DNA from: Candidatus Ideonella esbjergensis
GTDB taxonomy: Bacteria; Pseudomonadota; Gammaproteobacteria; Burkholderiales; Burkholderiaceae_C
DNA length: 64,000 nt
Direction of reading: 5' to 3'
Assembly (NCBI GenBank): GCA_016710065.1
Contig: JADJLP010000002.1
Location: 920,738-984,737, forward strand
Shown: positions 24,707 to 33,368 of the stretch, piece by piece
Position numbering within the stretch: the stretch's first letter is position 1
Layout: each line of letters starts with the position of its first letter
The notes under the pieces: model-generated
Told to the model about the DNA's origin: nothing
What the model saw: the letters and a program-made list of their open reading frames with translations, nothing else
Database searches by the model: none
Program-made: the position numbers and the translations under genes

Positions 24707-26685
24707 GCAGCGCCCTCCACCAGGTTGGCACCATGCGCCTCGGAGGCTCGCTTGGCCACGCGGTAGCGCTTGTCAGAGGCCGCCAGCCCACCACCAAAGG
24801 ACATGATGAAGCAGCCCAGCCAGATCCAGACCACCATGGGCTTGTACTGCACACGCAAGGTCCAGGCGCCGTCGGGCAGTTCTTCACCCATCGAGACGTA
24901 CAGGTCGCGCGCCAGATTGGTGTCAATGGCGGCCTCGGTCATGGGGTTTTGCTGCACCTTGTACACACGCTTCTCGGGTGTGAGTGTGGCGATGAGCTTG
25001 CCGTCGCGGGTGATTTCCACAAAGCCACGCTTCATGCGGTAGTTGGGGCCTTCGGCATCGCGCAAGGCCGTGAGCTTGAACACATAGCCGCCGACTTCGG
25101 TGGTGTCACCGGGCACCATTTTCACGTCGCGTTCGGTTTCGTGCGTGCGCACCACGGTCACACCCAGGATGAAGGCCGCCACGCCCAGGTGCGCCAGCAT
25201 CATCCCGATCTGGGCACGGCCCAGTTGGCGCACACCCGTCCACAGCCGGCCCTGCTTGGCGGCAGGGGCCACGCGGGCGAACAGATCGGTGGTGACGCCG
25301 GCGATGATCCAGTAGGCCATCAGGTAGCCCAGCACCGAGCCGAACGAGGCGCGGCCGGCGATCAGTACGGTCAGGCCGGCGGCCAAGACCGTGACGACGC
25401 CCGCCACGCGCAGGCGCTTGGCCATGGCGGGCACTTCGTCGCCCTTCCAGCGCGTGAGCGGGCCCACGGCGGTGAGGAAGACCAGCGGCGCCATCAAGGC
25501 GGTGAACACCACATCGAAGTAGGGTGGGCCGACCGAGATCTTGCCCATGCCCATGGCATCGAGGAACAGCGGGTACAGCGTGCCCAGCAGCACCGCGCCG
25601 CAGGCGGCGGCCAGCAGCATGTTGTTGGCCAGCAGCATGGTTTCTTTCGAGACCAGGCCGAAGCGCTGGCCCAGGCCCACCTGCGAGGCACGCCAGGCGT
25701 AGAGCAGCAACGAACTGCCCACCACGATGACCAGGAAGGCCAGGATAAACAGACCGCGGCGCGGGTCGGTGGCGAAGGCGTGCACCGAAGAGAGCACGCC
25801 AGAGCGAACCAGGAAGGTGCCCAGCAGTGAGAGCGAGAAGGCCATGATGGCCAGCAGCACCGTCCAGGCCTTGAAGCCGCCACGCTTTTCAGTCACCGCT
25901 AGCGAGTGCACCAGGGCCGTGCCCACCAGCCAGGGCATGAAGGAGGCGTTTTCCACCGGGTCCCAGAACCACCAGCCACCCCAGCCCAGCTCGTAGTAGG
26001 CCCAGGAACTGCCCAGCGCGATGCCGATGGTGAGGAAGATCCAGGCCGCCGTGGTCCAGGGCCGCGTCCAGCGCGCCCAGGTGGCGTTGAGGTTGCCGTC
26101 GATCAGCGCCGCGATGGCGAACGCGAAGGCCACCGAAAAGCCCACGTAGCCCATGTAGAGCATGGGCGGGTGGAAGACCATGCCCGGGTCTTGCAGCAGC
26201 GGGTTCAGGTCACGTCCATCGGGCGCGGCCGGAATGAGCCGGTCGAACGGGTTGGAGGTGAGCAGCATGAACAGCAAAAAGCCGGCACTCACCAGGCCCA
26301 TCACGGCCAGCACACGGGCCACCACGTCCAGCGGAAGCGCGCGCGAGAAGCGAGCCACTGCCAGCATCCACACCACCAGCATCAGCACCCAAAGCAGCAG
26401 CGAGCCTTCGTGGCCGCCCCACACGCCAGCGATTCGGTACTCCACCGGCAGCGCCGAGTTGGAGTTGGATGCCACATACAGCACCGAGAAGTCATTGTTG
26501 ATGAAGGCGGCTGTGAGGCAACCGAAGGCAAAGATCACCAACGCGGTCTGCACCAACACCGTGGGGCGGGCGAGCGCCATCAAATCGGTGCGGCCCTTTT
26601 GGGCGCCCACCAAAGGCACGATGCCTTGTATGAGCGCCACAGCGAGTGCGAGGATCAAGGCCATGTGGCCCAGTTCTGGAATCAT
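24703..26685 (-). CDS. ccmF: heme lyase CcmF
   Basis: Encodes 660 residues with about 14-15 membrane helices. The tryptophan-rich WWD motif is WGGWWFWDPVENASFMPW around residues 234-251, used to hold heme at the periplasmic face, and conserved periplasmic histidines flank it. It ligates heme from holo-CcmE to the CxxCH of apocytochrome c. Coupled to ccmE (26682/26685) and ccmG by ATGA overlaps. Confidence 0.96.
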   Translation of the reverse strand: MIPELGHMALILALAVALIQGIVPLVGAQKGRTDLMALARPTVLVQTALVIFAFGCLTAAFINNDFSVLYVASNSNSALPVEYRIAGVWGGHEGSLLLWVLMLVVWMLAVARFSRALPLDVVARVLAVMGLVSAGFLLFMLLTSNPFDRLIPAAPDGRDLNPLLQDPGMVFHPPMLYMGYVGFSVAFAFAIAALIDGNLNATWARWTRPWTTAAWIFLTIGIALGSSWAYYELGWGGWWFWDPVENASFMPWLVGTALVHSLAVTEKRGGFKAWTVLLAIMAFSLSLLGTFLVRSGVLSSVHAFATDPRRGLFILAFLVIVVGSSLLLYAWRASQVGLGQRFGLVSKETMLLANNMLLAAACGAVLLGTLYPLFLDAMGMGKISVGPPYFDVVFTALMAPLVFLTAVGPLTRWKGDEVPAMAKRLRVAGVVTVLAAGLTVLIAGRASFGSVLGYLMAYWIIAGVTTDLFARVAPAAKQGRLWTGVRQLGRAQIGMMLAHLGVAAFILGVTVVRTHETERDVKMVPGDTTEVGGYVFKLTALRDAEGPNYRMKRGFVEITRDGKLIATLTPEKRVYKVQQNPMTEAAIDTNLARDLYVSMGEELPDGAWTLRVQYKPMVVWIWLGCFIMSFGGGLAASDKRYRVAKRASEAHGANLVEGAA

Positions 26686-27155
26686 GGCTTCGATCCTTCG
26701 GCCGGCTTGGCCACCAGGGTTTCAGTGGGGGCGGGCATCTGGCCTGCGCGCTTGAGGGCCTCGGCGGCCTCGGGGGGCATGTAGTTCTCGTCGTGCTTGG
26801 CCAGCACTTCCTTGGCCATGAACACGCCTTCGTTGTTCAGCTCGCCCTGGGCCACCACGCCCTTGCCTTCCTTGAACAGGTCGGGCAGGGTGCCTTGGTA
26901 TTGCACGGTGACGTTCTTGGCGGTGTCGGTTACCACGAAGCGCACGTTGATGCCCTCGCGGGCGACGCTGCCCTGTTGCACCAGGCCGCCCAGCCGGAAG
27001 GCCCGGGCCTTAGGCGCCTCACCGGTGGAGATCTGCGTGGGGGTGAAGAAGAACACCATGTTCGAGCGGAAGGCGTTCAGTACCAGCGCGGTGGCCGCAG
27101 TCAGGGCCAGCAGCACGCCACCGATGATGGCAAAACGTTTTTGACGCGGGGTCAT
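26682..27155 (-). CDS. ccmE: heme chaperone CcmE
   Basis: Encodes 157 residues: an N-terminal membrane anchor (FAIIGGVLLALTAATALVLN), then an OB-fold. The covalent heme ligand histidine lies in VLAKHDENYMPPEAAEAL (HDENY motif, near residue 128), with the ligand tyrosine three residues on. It carries heme from CcmABCD to CcmF. Start and stop overlap ccmD and ccmF. Confidence 0.95.
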   Translation of the reverse strand: MTPRQKRFAIIGGVLLALTAATALVLNAFRSNMVFFFTPTQISTGEAPKARAFRLGGLVQQGSVAREGINVRFVVTDTAKNVTVQYQGTLPDLFKEGKGVVAQGELNNEGVFMAKEVLAKHDENYMPPEAAEALKRAGQMPAPTETLVAKPAEGSKP

Positions 27156-27328
27156 TGATAGTCTCCTTGCGCCAGTGCGGCGCTTTGCTCAGCGCGGCGC
27201 AAGCGGCGTCGCACGATGATGATTTCAGCCGCCATCAGCACCAGGGTGACGCCGTAGGAGCCCCAGACGAAACGGCCGTGGCCGCCCATCTGCAGGAACG
27301 CGTCGAACGAAGCCCATTGCATGCTCAT
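27152..27328 (-). CDS. ccmD: heme exporter small protein CcmD
   Basis: Encodes 58 residues from ATG 27328, which overlaps the ccmC stop (ATGA); a second ATG is two codons on. One membrane helix (VWGSYGVTLVLMAAEIIIVR) is followed by a basic tail RRRLRRAEQ, the CcmD pattern. The N-terminus MQWASFDAFLQMGGHGRFV matches the family's conserved MGGxGxxVW segment. CcmD helps release holo-CcmE from CcmABC. A longer upstream frame (to 27547) is a shadow of ccmC. Confidence 0.9.
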   Translation of the reverse strand: MSMQWASFDAFLQMGGHGRFVWGSYGVTLVLMAAEIIIVRRRLRRAEQSAALAQGDYQ

Positions 27329-28099
27329 GACTCCTTGTGATTCGCAGGGTTGGCGCCAAAGCGTTCGCCCACCCAGGCGGCATCGTGTTCCAAATCCAGA
27401 GTCAGTGCCCTGGCGCGGGTAAAGATGGCTGCAAACGAGTAGGCCCAGAAAGCGATGGTCATCAACAACATGGCCAGCAGCATGGTCTGGGCCATCTTGG
27501 GTGCGGCCGTCATGCTGATAGACGAGCCTTGGTGCAAAGTGTTCCACCAGCGCACAGAAAAATAGATGATGGGCACGTTCAGTGCGCCCACCATCGACAG
27601 CACGGCTCCGGCCTGGGCCGAGCGGCGCGGGTCGTCAATGGCCTCCACCAGCGCGATGTAGCCCAGGTAGAGCAGCAGCAGGATCAGCTCGGACGTGAGC
27701 CGTGCGTCCCAGACCCAGTAGGTGCCCCAGGTGGGCTGGCCCCACAGGGCGCCGGTCCACAAGGCCACGGCGGTGAACATCGCGCCCGTGGGCGCCACGG
27801 CCCGCGCCAGCGTGGACGCCATGCGCGCGTTCAGGCCCCAGCCCAGGGCCGACCAGAAGGCAATGGAGAGGTACAGCAGCATCGACATCCAGGCCGAGGG
27901 CACGTGGATGAAGATGATGCGATACGACTCGCCCTGCTGGAAATCGGTGGGGGCGACAAAGAAGCCGATGTAAGAGGCTGACCAGCCCAAAAACCAACGC
28001 CACGCCCCAGCACCAGGGTGTGACGGCGCTGGCCAGCGCATAGAAGCGCTTGGGCGCTGCAAACATGGTCCAGCTCAGGCGGATTTTGTCGAGGTTCAT
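27325..28099 (-). pseudogene. ccmC: heme exporter CcmC, frameshifted near its N-terminus
   Basis: The N-terminus (MNLDKIRLSWTMFAAPKRFY, ATG 28099) and the rest of CcmC (YIGFFVAPTDFQQGESYRII onward) are in different frames. Skipping one base somewhere between 27993 and 27972 restores one continuous protein of about 257 residues; candidate sites are a T5 run (minus strand, 27989-27993) and a TT at 27972-27973. Downstream the family features are intact: WGTYWVWDARLTSELILLLL (WWD-type heme motif), six helices and periplasmic histidines. The ATG at 28062 in the downstream frame yields an unrelated N-terminus and is unlikely to be used. All other ccm genes are intact, so a sequence error or slippage is as likely as true loss. 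Confidence 0.82.
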
Positions 28100-28112
28100 G
28101 GCGAGGCAAGTC

Positions 28113-28769
28113 TCATTCGATGGCGATGCGCAGCGCTGCCGCAGTGGCCGGTGGCGCGACCACGCCGGTGAAGATCAGCAGCGCGCCCAGCAACGACAAG
28201 GCGCCCTGGGCCGATTCGCCATTTTGCGCAGCGGTGACGGCGCCGCTGCCGAAAATCAGCACCGGCACCGCCAGCGGCAGCACCAGCAGGAACACCAGCG
28301 CGGCGCCGTTACGCAGGCCCAGCGCCAGCGCGCTGCCCAACGCGCCCAGCATGCTCAGCACGGGGGTGCCCAGCAGCAGGGCCAGGGCCAGCATGCCCAC
28401 GGCGTCAGCCGGCAGATCAAACAGCAGGCCGAACACCGGCGCCAGCAGCACCAGCGGCACGCCGCTCTGCAGCCAATGGCCCAGCACGCGCATGGCCACC
28501 AGGCCGGGCAGCCAGTGGGTGCCGATCAGCATTTGTTCGAGCGAGCCGTCCTGGTGATCGGCGTTGAAGAGCTGGCTCACCGACAGCATCATGGCCAGCA
28601 GCGCGCACACCCACACCACGCCAGGGGCGATGCGGGCGAGCACGGTGGTATCGGCACCGATGCCCAGCGGGAACATGCTGGCGGCGGCCACGAAGAAGGC
28701 CAGCGGCAGCAGCCATTGCGAAGGCAGGCGCGCGGCCAGTTGCAGGTCACGCCAGAGCATCTGCTTCAT
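28113..28769 (-). CDS. ccmB: heme exporter permease CcmB
   Basis: Encodes 218 residues with six membrane helices. Begins MKQMLWRDLQLAARLPSQWL and contains PGVVWVCALLAMMLSVSQLF and FNADHQDGSLEQMLIG (near residue 70), conserved in CcmB. It is the permease half of the CcmAB ATPase that works with CcmC to load heme on CcmE. ATGA overlap with ccmA; 13 bases before ccmC. Confidence 0.94.
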   Translation of the reverse strand: MKQMLWRDLQLAARLPSQWLLPLAFFVAAASMFPLGIGADTTVLARIAPGVVWVCALLAMMLSVSQLFNADHQDGSLEQMLIGTHWLPGLVAMRVLGHWLQSGVPLVLLAPVFGLLFDLPADAVGMLALALLLGTPVLSMLGALGSALALGLRNGAALVFLLVLPLAVPVLIFGSGAVTAAQNGESAQGALSLLGALLIFTGVVAPPATAAALRIAIE

Positions 28770-29380
28770 GCAGCCACCCCCCGCGCCATCTCTTGGTCCA
28801 GATCGAAGGGCCTCACCCCCGGAAGGGTGACGGGCTGGTGGCTGGTCATCACGATGCTGGCGCCCTGGTTCAGCAAACGCGCCAGCGCTTCATCGAGGAT
28901 CTCGGTGCCCCGCTTGTCCAGTGCGTCATAGGGTTCATCGAGCAGCCACACGGCGGCGTCGTCCAGCCACAGGCGCGACAGCGCCACCTTGCGGCGCTGG
29001 CCTTGCGAGAGCCGGCGCACCGTGGCGTCCAGGCATTTCGCAATGCCAAATTTTTCCAGCGCTGCCTGCATCTGGCCACGGTCGGGTGTGGCACCACGCA
29101 GGCTGCAGAGGAACTGCAAGGCTTCGGCCACGCTCAGTTCATCCTTCAGCGCATTGCTGTGGCCAATGAAGGCGGGGCGCATCTCGGGGGCCACGTCGTC
29201 GGCCAGTGTCAGCTCACCGCTCTCGGCTTTGGACAGGCCCGCCAGGATGCGCAGCAGGCTGGTCTTGCCGCAGCCATTGGGGCCGCGCAACCACATGGCC
29301 TGGCCGCGCTGCAGGCTCAGGCTGACGCCAGCAAACACCGGCCGTCCGCCACGCCGGCAACTGAGCTGCCGCGCCACCAT
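28766..29380 (-). CDS. ccmA: cytochrome c biogenesis ATP-binding protein CcmA
   Basis: Encodes 204 residues from ATG 29380 (MVARQLSCRRGGRPVFAGVS), which gives the usual CcmA length; the frame is open to 29476 but the extra 32 residues are not family-like. Walker A GPNGCGKTSLLRILAGL near residue 37, signature LSQGQRRKVALSRL near 130, Walker B VWLLDEPYDALD near 150. It powers release of heme-loaded CcmE. First ccm gene on the minus strand. Confidence 0.94.
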   Translation of the reverse strand: MVARQLSCRRGGRPVFAGVSLSLQRGQAMWLRGPNGCGKTSLLRILAGLSKAESGELTLADDVAPEMRPAFIGHSNALKDELSVAEALQFLCSLRGATPDRGQMQAALEKFGIAKCLDATVRRLSQGQRRKVALSRLWLDDAAVWLLDEPYDALDKRGTEILDEALARLLNQGASIVMTSHQPVTLPGVRPFDLDQEMARGVAA

Positions 29381-29710
29381 GGTGGTGGGGGCGGCAAGGT
29401 GTCCATGGGCAGCCTCCCACGCACTAGGGAGAACGCAAGGAGCGGCTGAAAACGGCGTGGGTTGCAACGGAATCAAGGGGCTGAGGGCGGGATGCTGAAC
29501 AGATGGTTGCCATCATGAGGCCGGCCACGTGGCAAGCCCGTGACGCGGTGCCCATCTGTCTGTCAATGTTGACCTTCATCAACGCAGAAAGCCTGTTCAA
29601 AGGCAACCCTGCGTCGACAAAAGCAACCCAGCATTTTACGGGGCCCATGGCGCCAGCCGAGTTGCAAGACCCTTAAGTTGTGTCGGGTCGATTCGACGAC
29701 CCCAGGAGGG
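29381..29710. other. 330-base gap between ccmA and the b-type cytochrome gene
   Basis: No convincing ORF. On the minus strand there is a TTGACA hexamer (29561-29566) without a clear -10 at the right distance, and a TAAAAT near 29634. These may include the ccm promoter. A hairpin at 29685-29702 follows the upstream gene's stop. Confidence 0.45.
29685..29702 (-). terminator. short hairpin after the di-heme b protein gene
   Basis: GGGTCG and CGACCC form a perfect six-base stem around a six-base loop, nine bases past the stop codon. No T-run follows, so it is a weak terminator candidate or an RNA-stabilising end. Confidence 0.3.
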
Positions 29711-30610
29711 TCAATAGATGTGAACGGCCGCGATGTGGATCAGCGTGCAGATGACCATCACATACAGGAAGGGGATGTGCAGCACATGCCAGAGCGAAAA
29801 CAGGTGCTCCCAAGCGGCGAACTGAGCCACCTCTTTCACATGGCGAACATGCCGCTCGGACTGACGCCGCAAGCTGCGGCGCAGTTTCAGCCGCTGCTGC
29901 TGGCGTTGGACACCGGGCTTGACCGGCCGGCGGCGCAACTCCTCGTCGATCTCGTGGTACACATCCTGCAGCAACTGACGGGCCATCCACCAGATCTGCA
30001 GCGGCCGGTAGGGCGCGGCCTGCTTCTTGTGGGGCACATCCAGCGCCCGCTCCTCGAATTCGAACAGCTTGTCGCGCGCAGCCGGCACAGCGGCCAAGCG
30101 GTGCGAAACCCCTTCGTGGTCGGCGCTGAGCTTGTCGCGCAACTGGCCCAGGTCGGCTTTCTTGCCACTGAGGCCGAGGTGGACGCGCACATAGATGAAG
30201 CGGCCGATGACGCCACTGGTGGCCACGATCAGCATCGAGAACAAGGCCACGGCCGCGTTCATCGAGCCGATGCGAAAACCGCTGTGCACCATGATCAGCC
30301 ACGGCCCGCCAATGCCCAGGATCATGTGAACGATGAACCAGATGCGGGTGGGGCCGGCATTGCGCAACCACTTGGCGCGCTTGCGCAGCGGGTACAGAAA
30401 CAGCAGCAGCATGGCCGAGGCGCCGGCGACGCCTATCCAGTAGCCGGTGTCCGAACTGGCTTCAAGGCCCAGCAACCGGTCCACCCACCACGCGCTCAGC
30501 ACGGCCAAGATCACCGACAGCGTGATCAATCTGGAGCTTCTGTCGGCGTCCTTGGTCTTGGGGTCGATATCGGGCGCCAGGATGGGGATGGCGGGGAGGA
30601 TTGAATTCAT
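29711..30610 (-). CDS. predicted di-heme b-type membrane protein
   Basis: Encodes 299 residues from ATG 30610 (MNSILPAIPILAPDID). Five membrane segments are seen: about 25-45, 55-75, 86-106, 115-137 and, after a cytoplasmic stretch of about 120 charged residues, 270-295. Histidines in helix 3 (IVHMILG and IMVHSGF) are 14 apart, and in helix 5 (VLHIPF and LIHIAAVH) also 14 apart. Two H-x13-H pairs are the usual pattern for two stacked b hemes. The family is not certain; ferric-reductase-like or cytochrome-b-like redox protein is the best guess. It lies upstream of the ccm genes in the same direction. Confidence 0.6.
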   Translation of the reverse strand: MNSILPAIPILAPDIDPKTKDADRSSRLITLSVILAVLSAWWVDRLLGLEASSDTGYWIGVAGASAMLLLFLYPLRKRAKWLRNAGPTRIWFIVHMILGIGGPWLIMVHSGFRIGSMNAAVALFSMLIVATSGVIGRFIYVRVHLGLSGKKADLGQLRDKLSADHEGVSHRLAAVPAARDKLFEFEERALDVPHKKQAAPYRPLQIWWMARQLLQDVYHEIDEELRRRPVKPGVQRQQQRLKLRRSLRRQSERHVRHVKEVAQFAAWEHLFSLWHVLHIPFLYVMVICTLIHIAAVHIY

Positions 30611-30758
30611 GGAGAAGGGATCTGTGTATGTGCAGACGACACAAAATTCATCGTAGCAGCCGGGGCTGATCAGGAGCTTGCTGAGCCGTGACGCATCGAA
30701 ACAAGCGGGCGATACCATCCACTATCGGCGAAAGCTGCCGGGATATTGACCCTTTACT

Positions 30759-31238
30759 GTGACTTCTCCGCAAGCCCCCCCAAAAATCCCTGAATCTGTG
30801 GCGGTGGTGATCCACACCCCGTTCCTGGACGTGCTTCTGATGGAACGCGCCGATGCCCCGGGTTTCTGGCAGAGCGTCACCGGTTCCAAGGATGCGCTGG
30901 ACGAACCCCTGGCCGAGACCTGCGCCCGGGAGGTGTGGGAGGAAACCGGCATCCGCATCGGCGAGGGCGGGGTGCCGGCCGCAGCGCTGCGCGACTGGCA
31001 ACTGGTGAATGTGTACGAAATCTACCCGCGCTGGCGCCACCGCTACGCGCCGGGCGTGACCCATAACACCGAACACGTCTTTGGCCTCACCGTGCCTGCG
31101 GGCACGGCCGTGCAACTGTCAGCACGCGAACACACAAGTTACATCTGGCTGCCTTGGCGAGAGGCTGCTGACAAGTGCTTCTCGCCGTCCAACGCCGAAG
31201 CCATCCTGCATCTGCCACGCTACACGCCAGCGCCCTGA
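30759..31238 (+). CDS. nudB: dihydroneopterin triphosphate diphosphatase (NUDIX) NudB
   Basis: Encodes 159 residues from GTG 30759. The NUDIX box GSKDALDEPLAETCAREVWE-ETGI is near residue 44, with one residue more than the canonical spacing between the first Gly and Glu. The surrounding FWQSVTGS and a late HTSYIWLPWREAADKCFSPS match NudB. It removes pyrophosphate from dihydroneopterin triphosphate in folate synthesis. It is followed eight bases later by the EEP gene and clsB, the usual Burkholderiales order, but is separated from aspS. Confidence 0.83.
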   Translation: MTSPQAPPKIPESVAVVIHTPFLDVLLMERADAPGFWQSVTGSKDALDEPLAETCAREVWEETGIRIGEGGVPAAALRDWQLVNVYEIYPRWRHRYAPGVTHNTEHVFGLTVPAGTAVQLSAREHTSYIWLPWREAADKCFSPSNAEAILHLPRYTPAP

Positions 31239-31245
31239 GTCCACC

Positions 31246-32052
31246 ATGAGCCTTTCCGACACATCCGTCTTCGGCCCCTCCACCCAGCTCCTGCCGCAGG
31301 TGCTGCGGGTGGCCACCTACAACATCCACAAGGGCGTGCGTGGCCTGGGGGCTGGCAAGCGGCTGGAGATCCACAACATCGGTCTGGGGGTGGAGGCGCT
31401 GGACGCTGATCTGGTGTTCCTGCAGGAGGTGCGGCTGTTTCACGACCGCGACGCCAGCCGATTCGACCAGACCTTGCTGGGCTGGCCAGGTGAAGGCCAG
31501 GCCGAATTCCTGGCGCCGCCGGGCTACCACTCGGCCTATTGCACCAACGCCTTCACCCGGCATGGCGAGCATGGCAATGCGCTGCTGTCGCGCTGGCACA
31601 TCGGCGATCATCGGCACCACGACGTGTCTGACCACCGGTTCGAGCAGCGCGGCCTGCTGCATGTGCCCGTGACTTGGCTGGGCGCCACGGTGAACGCCAT
31701 CGTGGCCCACTTCGGTCTTATCCCCGTCAGCCGGGTGCGCCAGGCGCAGAGGTTGGTGGAGTACATCCAGGCCGAGGTACCCGCCGACGAACTGGTGGTG
31801 GTAGCGGGCGACTTCAACGAGTGGGGCGGGAGGCTGGACGCCATCCTCGCCGATGCGGGGCTGGTGCGGGCCAGAGCGCCCGACGGTGCCAAGGCAGAGA
31901 GCAAGACGTTCCCGTCGCGACTTCCATTGCTGGCCATCGACCGTGTCTACACCCGCGGCTTTCGCTGCCTGAGGACCCATGTACCGCAAGGCTCGGCCTG
32001 GTCGCGCATGTCCGACCACCTGCCATTGATTGCCGAACTGGAGCTGGCCTGA
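31246..32052 (+). CDS. endonuclease/exonuclease/phosphatase (EEP) family protein, YbhP-like
   Basis: Encodes 268 residues from ATG 31246 (MSLSDTSVFGPSTQLL). EEP catalytic signatures: VATYNIHKGVRGLG near residue 23, FLQEVRLF near 60, VVAGDFNEWGGRLD near 187 and RMSDHLPLIAELEL at the C-terminus (the catalytic SDH). No signal peptide. E. coli ybhP has the same position before clsB; its substrate is unknown, and a phospholipid-related phosphodiester is suggested only by neighbourhood. Eight bases separate it from clsB. Confidence 0.83.
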   Translation: MSLSDTSVFGPSTQLLPQVLRVATYNIHKGVRGLGAGKRLEIHNIGLGVEALDADLVFLQEVRLFHDRDASRFDQTLLGWPGEGQAEFLAPPGYHSAYCTNAFTRHGEHGNALLSRWHIGDHRHHDVSDHRFEQRGLLHVPVTWLGATVNAIVAHFGLIPVSRVRQAQRLVEYIQAEVPADELVVVAGDFNEWGGRLDAILADAGLVRARAPDGAKAESKTFPSRLPLLAIDRVYTRGFRCLRTHVPQGSAWSRMSDHLPLIAELELA

Positions 32053-32059
32053 GCCGACC

Positions 32060-33358
32060 ATGGCGAGCCCCCTCGACCTGCTGCCAGTGGACCGCGATGG
32101 GGCGGACGCTGCGGCGGCATACGGTCTGGCGCTGACTCAGTTCAGCGGGGGCAACGCCGTGGGATTGCTGCGCGGAGGCGATGAGTTCTTTCCCACCCTG
32201 ATCGAGGCGGTGAGCCAGGCCCGGCGGGAGGTCTGGCTGGCCACCTACATCTTTCACCATGACGCCGCCGGCCAACAGGTCGCCCAGGCACTGGCCGATG
32301 CGGCCCGGCGTGGCGTGCAAGTGCGGGTGGTGGTGGACGGCTTCGGCTCACACCAAAGCCTGGGTCGCCTTGCGGAGTGGCTGGAGCCCAGTGGCGTGGG
32401 CCTGGCGGTGTTCAGGCCCATACGCCGTTGGTGGAACTGGCTGCAGCCAGGCCAGTTGCGTCGCCTGCACCAGAAACTGTGTGTGGTGGATGGCGAAGTC
32501 GCCTTCGTGGGCGGCATCAACATCATTGACGACCGCAACGACCTGAACCACGGCGCCACCGAGCAGCCCCGCCTGGACTTTGCCGTGTCTGTGCGAGGGC
32601 CTGCCGTGCAGGCGGTGGCGCAAACCACCCGTGCCATGTGGACCCGCGCGGCCATCGGCCAGGACTGGCGCGATGAGATGTTGGCCCTGGGTCGCAGCGC
32701 CGAGCCACTGTTACGGGCCAGGCGCCTGCTGCGTCAAATGCGCATCCTGCCGCCGGCGCCCGATGAGGCGGTCAACCCGGCTCCGGTGCAGGTGGCTTTT
32801 CTGGTGCGAGACAACCTTCGCCAGCGCCGCACCATCGAGCGCAGCTACATCGAAGCCATACGCCATGCCAGGCGGCGGTTTGATCTGGTCACGCCCTATT
32901 TTTACCCAGGCCGGGGTTTTCGCCGCACCTTGATCAAGGCAGCGCAGCGCGGGGTGCGCGTGCGGCTGTTGCTGCAGGGCAAGGCCGACTACCGGCTGGC
33001 CGCGCTGGCGGCCCAGGTGCTGTACGACGAGTTGCTGGCCGAGGGCGTCGAGATCTACGAGTACACCCCCGCCTTTCTGCACGCCAAGGTGGGCATGGTG
33101 GACAGCCACTGGGCCACGGTGGGCAGCTCCAACATCGACCCGCTCTCGCTGCTGCTGAACCTGGAGGCCAACGTGGTGGTGCGCGATCAGCCGTTCAGTG
33201 ACGAACTCACGGCCCGATACGAGCAAGCGCTGGCGGTGTCACACAGGGTCACAGCGGCACCGTTTGCCAAGGGCGCGATGGCGGTGATGCGGCGCGCGCT
33301 GGTGGCCTGGCTGGCGCACTCGTACCTGCGCATGGCCGGCTCGAACGGCAACTATTGA
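32060..33358 (+). CDS. clsB: cardiolipin synthase ClsB
   Basis: Encodes 432 residues from ATG 32060. Two phospholipase-D HKD motifs: HQKLCVVDGEVAFVGGIN near residue 135 and HAKVGMVDSHWATVGSSN near 340, followed by IDPLSLLLNLEANVVV. It makes cardiolipin from phosphatidylglycerol, and E. coli ClsB can also make phosphatidylglycerol. Lacks the N-terminal membrane helices of ClsA, as expected for ClsB. Converges with the DUF805 gene after ten bases. Confidence 0.9.
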   Translation: MASPLDLLPVDRDGADAAAAYGLALTQFSGGNAVGLLRGGDEFFPTLIEAVSQARREVWLATYIFHHDAAGQQVAQALADAARRGVQVRVVVDGFGSHQSLGRLAEWLEPSGVGLAVFRPIRRWWNWLQPGQLRRLHQKLCVVDGEVAFVGGINIIDDRNDLNHGATEQPRLDFAVSVRGPAVQAVAQTTRAMWTRAAIGQDWRDEMLALGRSAEPLLRARRLLRQMRILPPAPDEAVNPAPVQVAFLVRDNLRQRRTIERSYIEAIRHARRRFDLVTPYFYPGRGFRRTLIKAAQRGVRVRLLLQGKADYRLAALAAQVLYDELLAEGVEIYEYTPAFLHAKVGMVDSHWATVGSSNIDPLSLLLNLEANVVVRDQPFSDELTARYEQALAVSHRVTAAPFAKGAMAVMRRALVAWLAHSYLRMAGSNGNY

Positions 33359-33368
33359 AGACGATGGC

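Noticed and set aside
27325..28062. A 245-residue ccmC reading starting at ATG 28062.
   Set aside because: Its first 25 residues (MQRPSASMRWPAPSHPGAGA and on) do not look like CcmC, while the proper N-terminus lies in the other frame from 28099. Treated as a frameshifted gene.
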